From: Alteromonadaceae bacterium 2753L.S.0a.02 | GTDB taxonomy: Bacteria > Pseudomonadota > Gammaproteobacteria > Pseudomonadales > Cellvibrionaceae | DNA: 64,000 bases | Assembly (NCBI GenBank): GCA_007827375.1 | Contig: VISH01000001.1 | Coordinates: 434,001 to 498,000, forward strand | Direction: 5' to 3' | Shown: piece by piece, positions 1-8,650 of the stretch | Position numbering within the stretch: the stretch's first letter is position 1 | Layout: the number at the start of each line of letters is the position of its first letter | The notes under the pieces: generated by a model | What the model saw: only the letters and a program-made list of their open reading frames with translations | Database searches by the model: none | Told to the model about the DNA's origin: nothing | Made by a program: the position numbers and the translations under genes

Positions 1-1
1 T

Positions 2-946
2 TTCTCGTTTGATCATGGCAGGGTGCACTTTATAGGCCTCGATAATGTGCAGTACAAAGGCGATGGCCAGGGTAGCTACGATAACGGCAGCTACCGCGGT
101 TTTATTTCGCAAGAGCAACTAACCTGGTTGCACAACGACTTACGATTTGTATCCAAGGATAAACTCATTGTGCTATTCACGCACATTTCATTAATCACCT
201 ACGCCTTGGATGGCAAGGGCGAGCGTTACAACCAGGGGGACAATATCAATACCGTCAATCTCGACGAATTGCTTGAGGAATTGGCGGGTTTCGATCGCGT
301 GTACGCCATGGCCGGTCATGACACCTCGAATAGCTGGAAGGTCGAACTGGATCATACCCATAACTGGCACGGCGACTGGTTTATCGCACATACACTTGCC
401 GAGGTTCGCGGTAACGGTTGGAATCGCGGCCCGCGAGATGAACGTGAGGTACGCCTCGCTAATATGCAGGATGGCAACCCCAATGGGTACTACGTGGTAA
501 GTTTTGATGGCACCCAGGTACAACCACGCTTTATTCCCGCCGAAGGTGATCCCAATAAAACTATGCGAATCGTGCTCGACCCATTACTCGATGGTACCAG
601 CGATGCGGAGGGAAACATTGTTGCCATTAATCGCGGCGTATTACTACCAGGCACCAAGGTTGTTGTGAACTTGTTTGACGGTGGCGAACGCGACAGTGTG
701 GAAATTTCCCTTGATAACGCGGAATACTTTGCGATGCAAAACGTGTTGCGAACCGATCCGTTTATGGAGCGCAGCTATGCGAAACATCTGGGCACCGGTA
801 ATGCATTTTCATCACCGCAACCCTCGTCGCATATCTGGGAATTTGAATTGCCTGCGCTCGAGCCCGGCTTGCATGTGATTCGAGTACGCGCGGAAGATGA
901 ATTCGGCCAGAAATCACACCGAGCTATGAGCTTCGAACTGCTCTAG
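2..946 (+). CDS. Calcineurin-like metallophosphoesterase, C-terminal part (5' end outside window)
   Basis: The reading frame is already open at the window edge and continues to a TAG at 944-946, so this is the C-terminal part of a longer protein. The visible part carries the second half of a metallophosphoesterase fold: a metal-ligand region reading LFTHISL and a later AMAGHDTS segment. It is followed by a beta-rich C-terminal domain with the phrases NGYYVVSFDG and HVIRVRAEDEFGQ, typical of the large secreted metallophosphoesterases with separate N- and C-terminal accessory domains. Substrate cannot be read from the sequence; a secreted phosphomonoesterase or phosphodiesterase would fit the phosphorus-scavenging genes in this window. 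It converges on the GH44 gene across a hairpin terminator. An internal GTG at 23-25 is in frame but lies inside the conserved domain and is not the start. Confidence 0.75.
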   Translation, partial: FSFDHGRVHFIGLDNVQYKGDGQGSYDNGSYRGFISQEQLTWLHNDLRFVSKDKLIVLFTHISLITYALDGKGERYNQGDNINTVNLDELLEELAGFDRVYAMAGHDTSNSWKVELDHTHNWHGDWFIAHTLAEVRGNGWNRGPRDEREVRLANMQDGNPNGYYVVSFDGTQVQPRFIPAEGDPNKTMRIVLDPLLDGTSDAEGNIVAINRGVLLPGTKVVVNLFDGGERDSVEISLDNAEYFAMQNVLRTDPFMERSYAKHLGTGNAFSSPQPSSHIWEFELPALEPGLHVIRVRAEDEFGQKSHRAMSFELL

Positions 947-957
947 AACGCGTTGAT

Positions 958-1001
958 AAAAAAAGGCGAACCTTCATGGGGAACCGCATGGAGGTTCGCC
1001 T
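958..1001 (-). terminator. Rho-independent terminator for the GH44 gene
   Basis: A perfect 10-bp stem (964-973 pairs with 992-1001) extends inward through further pairs around a CATG/CATG core. On the minus strand it is followed by a run of about seven T (958-964). It lies 75 bp past the GH44 stop codon and between two convergent genes, so it may act in both directions, but the T-run is on the minus side. Confidence 0.8.
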
Positions 1002-1074
1002 AAGTCACAGTTCAGGGGCAACTGCGAGGCTATCAAACGATTAATCCTGCTGATGAATCGCTTTTTTCAGTTAA

Positions 1075-3366
1075 TCACCGGTTGGCACAAAACCCGATCG
1101 AAGAGTCGCTACCTAGCCCTGGTAGGGTGCTATTCCAGGCCAGACCCTGCACATGTAAGTGCGGACCGGTCTGACTCCAGGTTGCATTCCACACATTCGT
1201 TACTGTGCCATCCACCAAAAACTCCACATTGAGACTGCGCGCCTGGCTGCTGCTATTGATGAAAGTAACCGATGCGCAATAACCGCTACCCCAATCGTTA
1301 TTCACATCAATTAACACGTTAATTCCACCACCAGTGCTACCGCCAGATGAGCTACTGCTCGAACTGGTGCTACTGGTCGACGAGCTGCTCGAACTGGATG
1401 ATGAACTTGAGCTGGTACTGCTTGTACTAGAACTGGAGCTTGAACTGGAGCTGCTCGAACTTGAGCTGGAACTCGACGATGTGCTGCCGCAACTGTCTAC
1501 CACACCCCAACTGCCGTTCTGACTGTTACAGGTGGCTTCTCCAATACAGCTTTGATTGTTCTCCCAACCCCAGCCTTGCGTGTGCTCACACAGCGGCCAC
1601 AAACCCTGGCCGTACCAGTCGCACATGGCTGTGCAGGCACCGCCAGTGCTTGAACTGCTCGACGAGGAGCTACTCGATGAAGAGCTCGTGGAACTTGTGC
1701 TACTCGAACTACTGCTGGAGGAACTGCTTGATGACGAGCTGCTACTCGAAGAAGAGCTGCTCGAAGATGAACTGGAGCTGCTGCCGGTCTTGCTCAGCAC
1801 GAAATGATAAGCTGACACCGCTGGCAATGTGTAAGAGAAGCTGTCGCCACTGATCGCGAAACCATCCATAGATTGAATTTCGGCTAAACCATCTTGCAGC
1901 GCGAACACAGCGGCACTGTCGTATCCCGACGCAGCCGCAAGAGTGAACTGGCCGTTTAACGCTTCATCGATATTTTTATTAATGACGACGAGGTGCAGGT
2001 CTCCGTTTTCAGAATCCACAGCGGCGTAGATAGCGCTGTTCTCTTTATCGCTCATGGATGCTCCAACACTGATATCTCCGAACTCGCCGTTGTTGCCGTC
2101 GTAGTTTCGATACAGCTGAAAAGCAGCGGTGATGTAGCTGGCGTCGTCCTGCAGCAACCAGGCGTTGGCAGCGTAAACACCGTATTTACCGTAAATTCCG
2201 AGCACATCAGCCTGAGCAACACCACCACTGATGTGATCGTTACCGCCAAAGCTGTACTCCGAGAATGCCAGTTCGGTACCCGGGTAATAGTTGGCAATCG
2301 AGGATTTAACACGTGGAATTAACGGCAGGAAACTTGAGAAGTATTGCCCGATCCAGCTGTTCTCCACATAACCTTCATCCCACAGGCTGCGGGTGCCCTG
2401 TAACCGGGCAATCTGGTCGGCTCGGGTGTTGGCACCCACGGTGGTTACCCGCTCATCGCCAGTGGCTTCGGAATACCAGTGTAAGTCGAGCACATCCAAC
2501 AAACGCCCACTGCCGCTATCGGCCGCATTGTGCATTTGCTCAAGGTAGTATTCGATAAACCATTGGTACGCCGGGGAATTGCTCGCCCAATCGGGCGCAT
2601 CCTGCAAACTGTTGTAAGCGCCAAATCCATAGAGTGCGGGGCCAAATATTTTTGCAGACGGATCTACATCTTTAACGGCCGAGGCCAGCGCCACAGAACG
2701 ATCAATTAACTCTGCAGCCGTCAGCTTATCTGGGTGGATTCTGGGGTGTGTCTGTGACCAGAGCGCCGGTTCATTGTCGAGCGAATACGCTAATACTCCG
2801 CCTTCATCCGCGCGACCGTAACGGCTTACCAGCAGGTTGACCAGCTCGTCCATGTACACGGCGTTATCGTTCAAATCGGGCGTCAGTGAGAAGGGCGCAT
2901 TCTTGCGCGGTAATGCTGGTACCCAGCGCGACGATGGCGCTTGTTCTTCGAGCGTCACTTCTCCATCACCATCGGCCACCACATAACCGGCCATTTGCAA
3001 GGTGAGCAGCGCTTTGGCGCCGGGGGCAATACTATTTTCAATAAAATCGGTATAAGTGATTGCGGGCGCCGAGCCATCTACGCCCGTTGGTGTGAGGTAA
3101 TCGTCGCTGGAGTTGTACCAATCTTCACCGGCACTGGAGAAGTTGTTCTCCCAGTTGTAACCCGTAGTACGGTTACCCCCAAAACGATAAAACCCCAAAT
3201 TGGCATTACCACCCATGTACATACGGTGGTTGGTTCCGTAGATAAGCGGGCTAATGGTATGACTTTGCTGCTCGGGCGAGATGGCAAAGTCTACCTCAAT
3301 GGCAGCCTCGCTCTGGGTTGCCACAGCAGCCGCTGAGGCCAACAGAGTAATCTGAATTATTCTCAT
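1075..3366 (-). CDS. Secreted GH44 endo-beta-glucanase/xyloglucanase with CBM10 and CBM2
   Basis: Hydrolyses internal beta-1,4 bonds of cellulose, glucomannan or xyloglucan outside the cell (known activities of family GH44). Starting at the ATG at 3366 gives a 763-residue protein with a Sec signal peptide (MRIIQITLLASAAA...) and a good ribosome site (GAGGAAAA). A longer in-frame start at 3432 would put a leader hairpin inside the coding region and bury the signal peptide. Residues about 25-540 form the GH44 barrel, with the acid/base Glu199 in DNEPALW and the nucleophile Glu370 in FSEYSFGG. A long poly-Ser/Thr linker follows, then a CBM10 with four visible cysteines (about 597-632), a second poly-Ser linker, and a C-terminal CBM2 (about 685-763) ending FCANR. 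A membrane-anchored AraC regulator lies just upstream on the same strand. Confidence 0.93.
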   Translation of the reverse strand: MRIIQITLLASAAAVATQSEAAIEVDFAISPEQQSHTISPLIYGTNHRMYMGGNANLGFYRFGGNRTTGYNWENNFSSAGEDWYNSSDDYLTPTGVDGSAPAITYTDFIENSIAPGAKALLTLQMAGYVVADGDGEVTLEEQAPSSRWVPALPRKNAPFSLTPDLNDNAVYMDELVNLLVSRYGRADEGGVLAYSLDNEPALWSQTHPRIHPDKLTAAELIDRSVALASAVKDVDPSAKIFGPALYGFGAYNSLQDAPDWASNSPAYQWFIEYYLEQMHNAADSGSGRLLDVLDLHWYSEATGDERVTTVGANTRADQIARLQGTRSLWDEGYVENSWIGQYFSSFLPLIPRVKSSIANYYPGTELAFSEYSFGGNDHISGGVAQADVLGIYGKYGVYAANAWLLQDDASYITAAFQLYRNYDGNNGEFGDISVGASMSDKENSAIYAAVDSENGDLHLVVINKNIDEALNGQFTLAAASGYDSAAVFALQDGLAEIQSMDGFAISGDSFSYTLPAVSAYHFVLSKTGSSSSSSSSSSSSSSSSSSSSSSSSSSSSTSSTSSSSSSSSSSSSSTGGACTAMCDWYGQGLWPLCEHTQGWGWENNQSCIGEATCNSQNGSWGVVDSCGSTSSSSSSSSSSSSSSSSSSTSSTSSSSSSSSSSSSTSSTSSSSSSSGGSTGGGINVLIDVNNDWGSGYCASVTFINSSSQARSLNVEFLVDGTVTNVWNATWSQTGPHLHVQGLAWNSTLPGLGSDSSIGFCANR

Positions 3367-3392
3367 TATTTTTCCTCGGTTTAAGTGGGAAT

Positions 3393-3417
3393 GGGAGCAT
3401 GCCCATCTCATGCTCCC
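3393..3417. repeat. Inverted repeat in the GH44 leader
   Basis: Perfect 9-bp arms GGGAGCATG / CATGCTCCC with a 7-nt loop, 27-51 bp upstream of the chosen GH44 start. It would form a stable hairpin in the mRNA leader or serve as a protein-binding palindrome. No T-run follows, so it is not a normal terminator. Confidence 0.6.
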
Positions 3418-3496
3418 GCCAGCGGCAACCATACGGAAATCTGCTACGTTTTTTTCGGCGTAGCACCAGAATTCTGGGAATAAAACAGATTGTGAG

Positions 3497-3510
3497 ATTT
3501 ATTTTGCAGA
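3497..3510 (-). promoter_or_regulatory. Candidate operator shared with the GH30 promoter
   Basis: On the minus strand the sequence TCTGCAAAATAAAT lies about 130-145 bp before the GH44 start. The same 14-mer with a single change (TCTGCAAAATCAAT) lies 150-165 bp before the GH30 gene at 11246. Each follows a gene for a paralogous AraC-type regulator. A second CTGCAA lies 15 bp upstream of the one in this copy, as expected for AraC-type direct repeats. The assignment is an inference from position and similarity. Confidence 0.4.
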
Positions 3511-3560
3511 TAGTGACATTGCAGTTTTGTCACCCTCTTTTGAAGACGGATGAGCTGGGT

Positions 3561-4715
3561 CTAGTTCGAAGGAGTCTCTGATTGAGCACTGTGCAACATG
3601 TGCTTTTTATAGGCGTTGGGGGTACAACCGTATTCCTTCTTGAAGGTGCGATTAAAGTAAGAGGCATTATTGTAACCGACCATAAATCCAATCTCGGCCA
3701 CGCGCGCATCCTTTTCACGCAACAATCTAGCGGCTTCGGTAAGTCGTAATTTATTAAGGTAGGTACTGAAGGTAAGGCCTTCCTGCTCTTTGAGAATGTC
3801 GTTAACTTTCACGCGATTAATACCCAGAGAACTCGTTAGCAACTCCAAACTAAGTTCCGGATTGGCGTATTGCGTTTTCATGTACGTGAGCACCGCGTGG
3901 CGGTCGCGATCTATTTTGGACGCTTTAGCAACCGGTTGATAATCATCCTCAGGCTGCTCGTTTGTTGCGCGTTCCGCCAGTTCGCGGCGCAAATTTTGGG
4001 TGTGCCGCTGCAGCCAATACACAACTCCCAGCACAACAAGTATCAGCAGAATAGCAAGGGCAGCCGCCACCCTGAGCCAGTCCCTCCCAACCAACACCAC
4101 CTTGCGAATAAGCACCTTAGATTCGATTTGCCGCGGGCTCTGACTGGTATTTTCAATGGAAATACCAAACACCTTGGTCAGATCGTAAGCCACGCTGGAA
4201 AGTGGTAGGCCGGTTCGTTCCAACCACCACTTGGGTGTTGTGAGGTGATCCAGATCGAGAACAACAATTTGTGCGGTGGGTGTACAGGAGAAAGATGTGG
4301 TAGCCGGCCTGTAGCTTAGGAAATCATCAGGCTGGGTGATTTGCGCATCGTAACTGTTCAGGGTGAACATCAACACGTTTGCCGGGGTGCAAGCGATGCT
4401 TATTTCCAAGGTGCGATAAGCGCTCCAATCGGCGAGCTGCTCACCAAAATTAAGTCCAACAGAGGCGTAGGGATATTGATAGCCCTCAATAAGCTGGTAC
4501 GAAACATCAAGCACTTCCGTACTGGGGTGCACGCTGATACGGGATTTACCGCCGTCGAGTACATCGGAACTTTGCGTGATGCTGTACGGAAATTGGCTGC
4601 CATCCGCAGGGAATAATGGATGGTGGTAACGCGAACTCACAATTAACACAATTGCCATCGCACTGGCTATTCCTCCAATCACCAGCCAGCCCATTTTGTT
4701 ATTGAATCTTGTCAT
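3561..4715 (-). CDS. Membrane-anchored AraC-family regulator, paralogue 1
   Basis: A 384-residue protein from the ATG at 4715; a TTG at 4754 would add 13 residues. The ATG start gives the same N-terminal layout as its paralogue at 9816. Layout: one transmembrane helix near residues 9-28, an extracytoplasmic domain of about 185 residues, a second helix near 216-238, a charged linker, then an AraC double helix-turn-helix (about 285-375) ending with the typical GYNNASYFNRTFKKEYG motif. Such an arrangement suggests direct sensing outside the membrane and DNA binding inside, without a kinase. The periplasmic domain shares SYDAQIT, PKWWLER, NTSQSP and VGRDW-type blocks with the paralogue. GH44 follows downstream on the same strand, 194 bp away, and is the likely target. 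It is divergent from the 5'-nucleotidase gene. The ligand is unknown; a sugar is plausible. Confidence 0.85.
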   Translation of the reverse strand: MTRFNNKMGWLVIGGIASAMAIVLIVSSRYHHPLFPADGSQFPYSITQSSDVLDGGKSRISVHPSTEVLDVSYQLIEGYQYPYASVGLNFGEQLADWSAYRTLEISIACTPANVLMFTLNSYDAQITQPDDFLSYRPATTSFSCTPTAQIVVLDLDHLTTPKWWLERTGLPLSSVAYDLTKVFGISIENTSQSPRQIESKVLIRKVVLVGRDWLRVAAALAILLILVVLGVVYWLQRHTQNLRRELAERATNEQPEDDYQPVAKASKIDRDRHAVLTYMKTQYANPELSLELLTSSLGINRVKVNDILKEQEGLTFSTYLNKLRLTEAARLLREKDARVAEIGFMVGYNNASYFNRTFKKEYGCTPNAYKKHMLHSAQSETPSN

Positions 4716-4824
4716 TATATTTTTGTGTTTGGCCCGAAGCGCCAGTATATCCAACTGAAGCTGTAATTTCTGCGAACCCCGGCCTTGCTCACCCGAGGGG
4801 GGTAGCCTGATTGCGCCCGCGCGA

Positions 4825-4842
4825 GATTCATCTCACTGTCAT
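4825..4842 (+). promoter_or_regulatory. Candidate Pho box upstream of the 5'-nucleotidase gene
   Basis: Two 11-bp units lie side by side, GATTCATCTCA and CTGTCATCTCA. The second starts with a perfect PhoB half-site (CTGTCAT) and the first keeps TCAT at the same phase. They lie about 100 bp before the ATG at 4943. One half-site is weak, so this is a candidate only. Confidence 0.35.
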
Positions 4843-4942
4843 CTCATTTTAAATCTTCAGGAGTAAGGTCACTAAGCACTAATTGGCGACAGCAATGCAA
4901 TCTAAGCTCGTTCTGAGCCTATTATCTATAAGGGATTTATCT

Positions 4943-6745
4943 ATGAAAACAATCACTCGACTCTTTAGGAGTGCCGCGCTACCTTCCAAAAAACTGGCCG
5001 CCGCCAGTTTGGCGGTGATGGTGGCATGCACTTTTGCCAGCGCAGACGCACTTTCCGGCGCAGCTCATAAAAAACACAACAACGACTTTACCCTCACTAT
5101 TTTGCACAACAACGATGGCGAATCTTCTCTGCTGCCGTTTGAAATCGACGGCGTGGAATACGGTGGTATTGGCCAGTTTAAAACCATGGTCGATAAATTG
5201 CGCTTTCAAGCCAAACGCCAGCGTCAGGGCGTGCTGCTGTTGAACTCTGGCGATAATTTTCTTGCCGGTACCACCTTCCAGGCTTCGCGTGAAGCAGGTG
5301 CCCCTTTCTACGATGCCCTCGGCATACGCCTGTTGCGCTACGACGCTCTGGCAATCGGTAATCACGAGTTCGATTTTGGTCCAGACGTATTCAACGAATT
5401 TATTGAAGGCGTTAACAGTGGCTGGCGCGACGTGCCCTTTGTTTCCGCCAACCTGGACTATTCCGACGATGTAAACCTGTCGATGAAAGTCGGAGACGAA
5501 TTGGTGTCCAGTACCGTTATCCGCGAGCGCGGCCACTGGATAGGTGTGGTTGGTTTAACCACACCAACACTCCCGGCGATTTCTTCCCCAGTTACCGTAA
5601 AAGTTCTCGATAACCTCGCGGAAATCGCTCAAGCAGAAATCGATAGGCTGAGCTACTGGGGTGTTAAGCACATTATTCTGGTGTCGCATTTGCAAGGCCT
5701 GGCCAGTGAGATTGCGCTGGTCTCTGAATTGAAAAACGTCGACGTAGTAATCGGCGGTGGCGGCGATGAAATTCTCGGCGATGTCGGCACAGACTTCTTC
5801 CCCGGCGACGAAGACGATATTTTCGGCAGCTATCCACAAGTTGCGACCGATGCCCAGGGCAAGGCCGTACCGGTTGTAACGACACCCGGCAACTATAAGT
5901 ATGTTGGTCGCCTGGTGGTGAACTTTAATAAGAAAGGCGAAGTTACCAGTTGGGACGTAGACGATTCCGGTATTCAACTGGTCACCGGTCTGCACCCCAA
6001 TTTCCTCGCCAAGAAATTTATTGAAGAACCGGTCGCTGCCTTTATCGACGCTTTGGCAGCCAATATTATTGGCACCAGCGAGGTCGCTCTGGATTGCGAG
6101 CGTGCCGAAGTACGCGGCGTCGAAAGTAACTGCGGTAATCTTATGGCCGACTCTTTATTCGCAGCCGCCTCAAAACGCGCAGCCGATTTCGGCCTGCCTC
6201 AGCCAGACGTCGCCTTCCAAAACGGTGGAGGTATACGCGGTGAAATCGACCAACCCGCCGGGCCCTTCTCGGAAGCGGATACTTTCCGCCTCGCGCCCTT
6301 CTCCAACTTCGTATCGCTGGCGACCGATGTTCCCGCAGAAACTTTCCGTCAGATCGTTGAAGAAGGTTCAGTGCGCTTGCCGGCATCCGGAGACGGTGGC
6401 TTCATTCAGGCCTCAGGATTTTCTTACGTGATCGACACCAGTTTCCCTGCCCGGGTAACAGAAGCAGACGGCACCGAAGTCGCTGCAGGCCAGCGAGTTC
6501 GCAGCCTGGTCTTGGATAACGGAACTGTGGTTGTGGCCAACGGCGTGGCGGCGGACATGACGCTTACTGTAGTTTCCAATGACTTCAGTTTAAATGGCGG
6601 CGATGGCTACCCAGCACTGTCTTTCACACGCCTCGGGGTAAGTTATCAGCAGGCACTGTCTGATTTTATTTCGATTGATCTTGGTGGCGTTATCAGTGCA
6701 GCTGACTACCCCGTTGGCGGTGAAGGACGTATCACTATTCAATAG
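4943..6745 (+). CDS. Secreted 5'-nucleotidase/metallophosphatase family protein, atypical metal motifs
   Basis: A 600-residue exported protein of the UshA/5'-nucleotidase superfamily, which dephosphorylates nucleotides or other phosphoesters in the periplasm. The ATG at 4943 follows AAGGGA and gives a signal peptide with a long basic n-region. Residues about 50-300 are the metallophosphatase domain with SGDNFLAG and GNHEFDFG; about 340-590 is the C-terminal substrate domain with QNGGGIRG, FRLAPFSNF and NDFSLNGGDGYPAL. The first motif reads LHNNDGES where the usual form has D-x-H, and the late GHxH-type motif reads IGGGGDE. The protein therefore belongs to a variant subfamily whose metal set or activity may differ. 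The gene is divergent from the AraC paralogue, preceded by a possible Pho box and followed by a clear terminator. Confidence 0.85.
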   Translation: MKTITRLFRSAALPSKKLAAASLAVMVACTFASADALSGAAHKKHNNDFTLTILHNNDGESSLLPFEIDGVEYGGIGQFKTMVDKLRFQAKRQRQGVLLLNSGDNFLAGTTFQASREAGAPFYDALGIRLLRYDALAIGNHEFDFGPDVFNEFIEGVNSGWRDVPFVSANLDYSDDVNLSMKVGDELVSSTVIRERGHWIGVVGLTTPTLPAISSPVTVKVLDNLAEIAQAEIDRLSYWGVKHIILVSHLQGLASEIALVSELKNVDVVIGGGGDEILGDVGTDFFPGDEDDIFGSYPQVATDAQGKAVPVVTTPGNYKYVGRLVVNFNKKGEVTSWDVDDSGIQLVTGLHPNFLAKKFIEEPVAAFIDALAANIIGTSEVALDCERAEVRGVESNCGNLMADSLFAAASKRAADFGLPQPDVAFQNGGGIRGEIDQPAGPFSEADTFRLAPFSNFVSLATDVPAETFRQIVEEGSVRLPASGDGGFIQASGFSYVIDTSFPARVTEADGTEVAAGQRVRSLVLDNGTVVVANGVAADMTLTVVSNDFSLNGGDGYPALSFTRLGVSYQQALSDFISIDLGGVISAADYPVGGEGRITIQ

Positions 6746-6777
6746 AAAATCTTTAAAATAACTCTATGGTGGAAAAC

Positions 6778-6809
6778 AAAGGGGTGTCGTAATTCGACAT
6801 CCCTTTTTT
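6778..6809 (+). terminator. Rho-independent terminator of the 5'-nucleotidase gene
   Basis: A 12-bp stem, AAAGGGGTGTCG against CGACATCCCTTT with one G-T pair, a 5-nt loop and a T-run, begins about 33 bp after the stop codon. Confidence 0.9.
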
Positions 6810-6876
6810 ATGGCTACTTATATTGGGTTTAAATTTTGGAGTCGTTCGTGGCATCTAACAGAGAGTCAGCAGCCTA

Positions 6877-7497
6877 CTAGTGCTGTAACGGTAAACGCCG
6901 CACCTTGTCATTGCCGTTCAGTAATTCATCCAGCGTTAATTTATAACTGGGTGCGAATATGTCCAAAAATACGTTCACTTCGGGCATACCAAAACCCTTG
7001 AGTCGTGCGGCAATATCTTCGGCGGCCTTGGAAAATTCACCATTTCCCGCCTTGAGCTCTTCCTGGCATTTTAAAAACGCGGCAATGGTATCGGCGCCCT
7101 TGATCAGGCGTGTAATGTCTTCGGGAACACGCGAGGAAACCACCAAATCAGCGAAGGCATCTCGTAAATCCTCGGGAAGTAATTCCACCAGTTCATGTTC
7201 TGCCTGAACCTCCACTTCTTTAAAGGCTTTCTGCATACCCAAAGAGTGGTATTTGATAGGGGTCGGCATATCGCCGGTTATCACCTCTGAAACATCGTGA
7301 TACAGGGCCGCGGTCGCCACGGCGTTAACATCGTAGTTTGCGCCAAAGCGTTTATTACCAATCACTGCCAAAACGTGTGCAATAGTAGCTACTTCCCAAC
7401 TGTGCTCCATAACATTTTCTGGTATCGCGTTGCGCTTCAATCCCCAGCGAATAATCCAGCGAATTTTGCTAATGTACGCGAAAAAATGGCTCTGCAT
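6877..7497 (-). CDS. yfbR: 5'-deoxynucleotidase, HD-domain (YfbR type)
   Basis: Cytoplasmic HD-domain phosphohydrolase that removes phosphate from deoxyribonucleoside 5'-monophosphates. The protein (206 residues) aligns along its length with what I recall of E. coli YfbR: MQSHFFAY at the start, an R-N-x-x-x-E-N-V-x-EHS segment, YHDVSEV-TGD-PTPIKY as the HD metal site, and FLKC-EEL-AGN-EF near the C terminus. The ATG at 7497 has GAGG five bases upstream; a GTG two codons earlier is less likely. It stands alone and converges on the 5'-nucleotidase gene. Confidence 0.9.
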   Translation of the reverse strand: MQSHFFAYISKIRWIIRWGLKRNAIPENVMEHSWEVATIAHVLAVIGNKRFGANYDVNAVATAALYHDVSEVITGDMPTPIKYHSLGMQKAFKEVEVQAEHELVELLPEDLRDAFADLVVSSRVPEDITRLIKGADTIAAFLKCQEELKAGNGEFSKAAEDIAARLKGFGMPEVNVFLDIFAPSYKLTLDELLNGNDKVRRLPLQH

Positions 7498-7681
7498 AAA
7501 CACCTCAACGGAATTAGGGTTTCACTACGATAAACACGAATTATCAGGTAAGTACGCTAACCAAGCTACCGGGAAAAAACAACAGCATTGAATGAAATCG
7601 CCGTAGTGAAGTATCACGTGGTTTGAACAGCCAATATCACAGGGCAGCCCGTCTTCAGAGCTCCCTACAAGGAAAAAAGCA

Positions 7682-8650
7682 ATGGCATTTGCGATTGAAA
7701 CAACACAACTCTCGAAACGGTTTGGCGACACTCACGCCCTTAACAGTGTCGATTTGCAAATAGCGCCCGGTACAGTTTTTGGATTGTTGGGCCCCAATGG
7801 CGCGGGAAAAACCACCACGGTGCGGCTTCTGGCCACCTTGTTGAAACCCAGTAGCGGCAGTGCCAGTGTACTTGGCTTCGATAGCGTTAAACAAGCCGCA
7901 GACATTCGTGCCCGTGTCGCGCTCACCGGACAATTTGCTTCAGTAGATGACGAACTGAGCGGCGTGGAAAACCTGATTCTCATGGCACGTCTACGGGGTT
8001 TTAGCTGGGGTGATGCCAAGCGCCGCGCCACAGAATTGCTGCAGGCCTTCAATTTAATGGACGCCCGACATCGTCAGGTAACCACATATTCAGGTGGCAT
8101 GCGCCGCCGCCTCGATATCGCTGCCAGCTTGATTGTACGCCCAGAAATATTATTTTTGGACGAACCCACCACCGGGTTAGATCCGCGCAGTCGCAATCAG
8201 GTATGGGATATTGTACGTGCCGTCGCGCAACAGGGCTCGACCGTATTGCTCACCACTCAATACCTCGAAGAAGCTGATCAGCTCGCAGCACGACTTGCGG
8301 TGATTGATCAAGGGAAACTCATTGCGCAAGGCACCAGCCGGGAACTCAAAGCCTCGGTAGGCAGTGGTACGCTGAAAGTCTTTTTACAAGACCCCGGGCA
8401 AAGCAACGAAGCCCAGGTTTTGTTACAACAACTTTTACCCGACGAAACCGTGCACCCCTTGGCAGATAATGGCCTGGCAATTCAAGTCAGTAATAATACC
8501 CAGGCCTTGGATGCACTCCACACATTGCGGGCGCACAATATCGATATCGAAGAATTCGCCATGGGCTCACCAAGTTTGGATGAGGTGTTTTTTGCATTAA
8601 CGGGGCACAGCGCAGCACAATCGGAAACAACCACAGAGGGTGCATCATGA
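7682..8650 (+). CDS. ABC exporter ATPase, DrrA type
   Basis: A 322-residue ATP-binding subunit of an ABC-2 type exporter. Visible motifs are Walker A GPNGAGKTT (about 40), the signature YSGGMRRRLD, Walker B ILFLDEPTTGLD and the H-loop region TTQYLEEAD, which has Q in place of the usual H. The C-terminal extension (SPSLDEVFFALTG) is the one seen in the daunorubicin-resistance DrrA subfamily. It overlaps the next gene by four bases (ATGA), showing translational coupling to the permease. The substrate is unknown; drugs, lipids or glycolipids are typical of the family. Confidence 0.9.
   Translation: MAFAIETTQLSKRFGDTHALNSVDLQIAPGTVFGLLGPNGAGKTTTVRLLATLLKPSSGSASVLGFDSVKQAADIRARVALTGQFASVDDELSGVENLILMARLRGFSWGDAKRRATELLQAFNLMDARHRQVTTYSGGMRRRLDIAASLIVRPEILFLDEPTTGLDPRSRNQVWDIVRAVAQQGSTVLLTTQYLEEADQLAARLAVIDQGKLIAQGTSRELKASVGSGTLKVFLQDPGQSNEAQVLLQQLLPDETVHPLADNGLAIQVSNNTQALDALHTLRAHNIDIEEFAMGSPSLDEVFFALTGHSAAQSETTTEGAS

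Noticed and set aside
1334..1807. Antisense frames rich in Leu and Glu opposite the GH44 linkers
   Set aside because: They are the reverse complement of poly-Ser codons and disappear outside the linkers. The same holds at 38251-38631 and 11158-11556.
3367..3432. N-terminal extension of GH44 to an in-frame start at 3432
   Set aside because: It contains a hairpin and lacks a signal peptide start; the ATG at 3366 has GAGGAAAA and a classic signal peptide.
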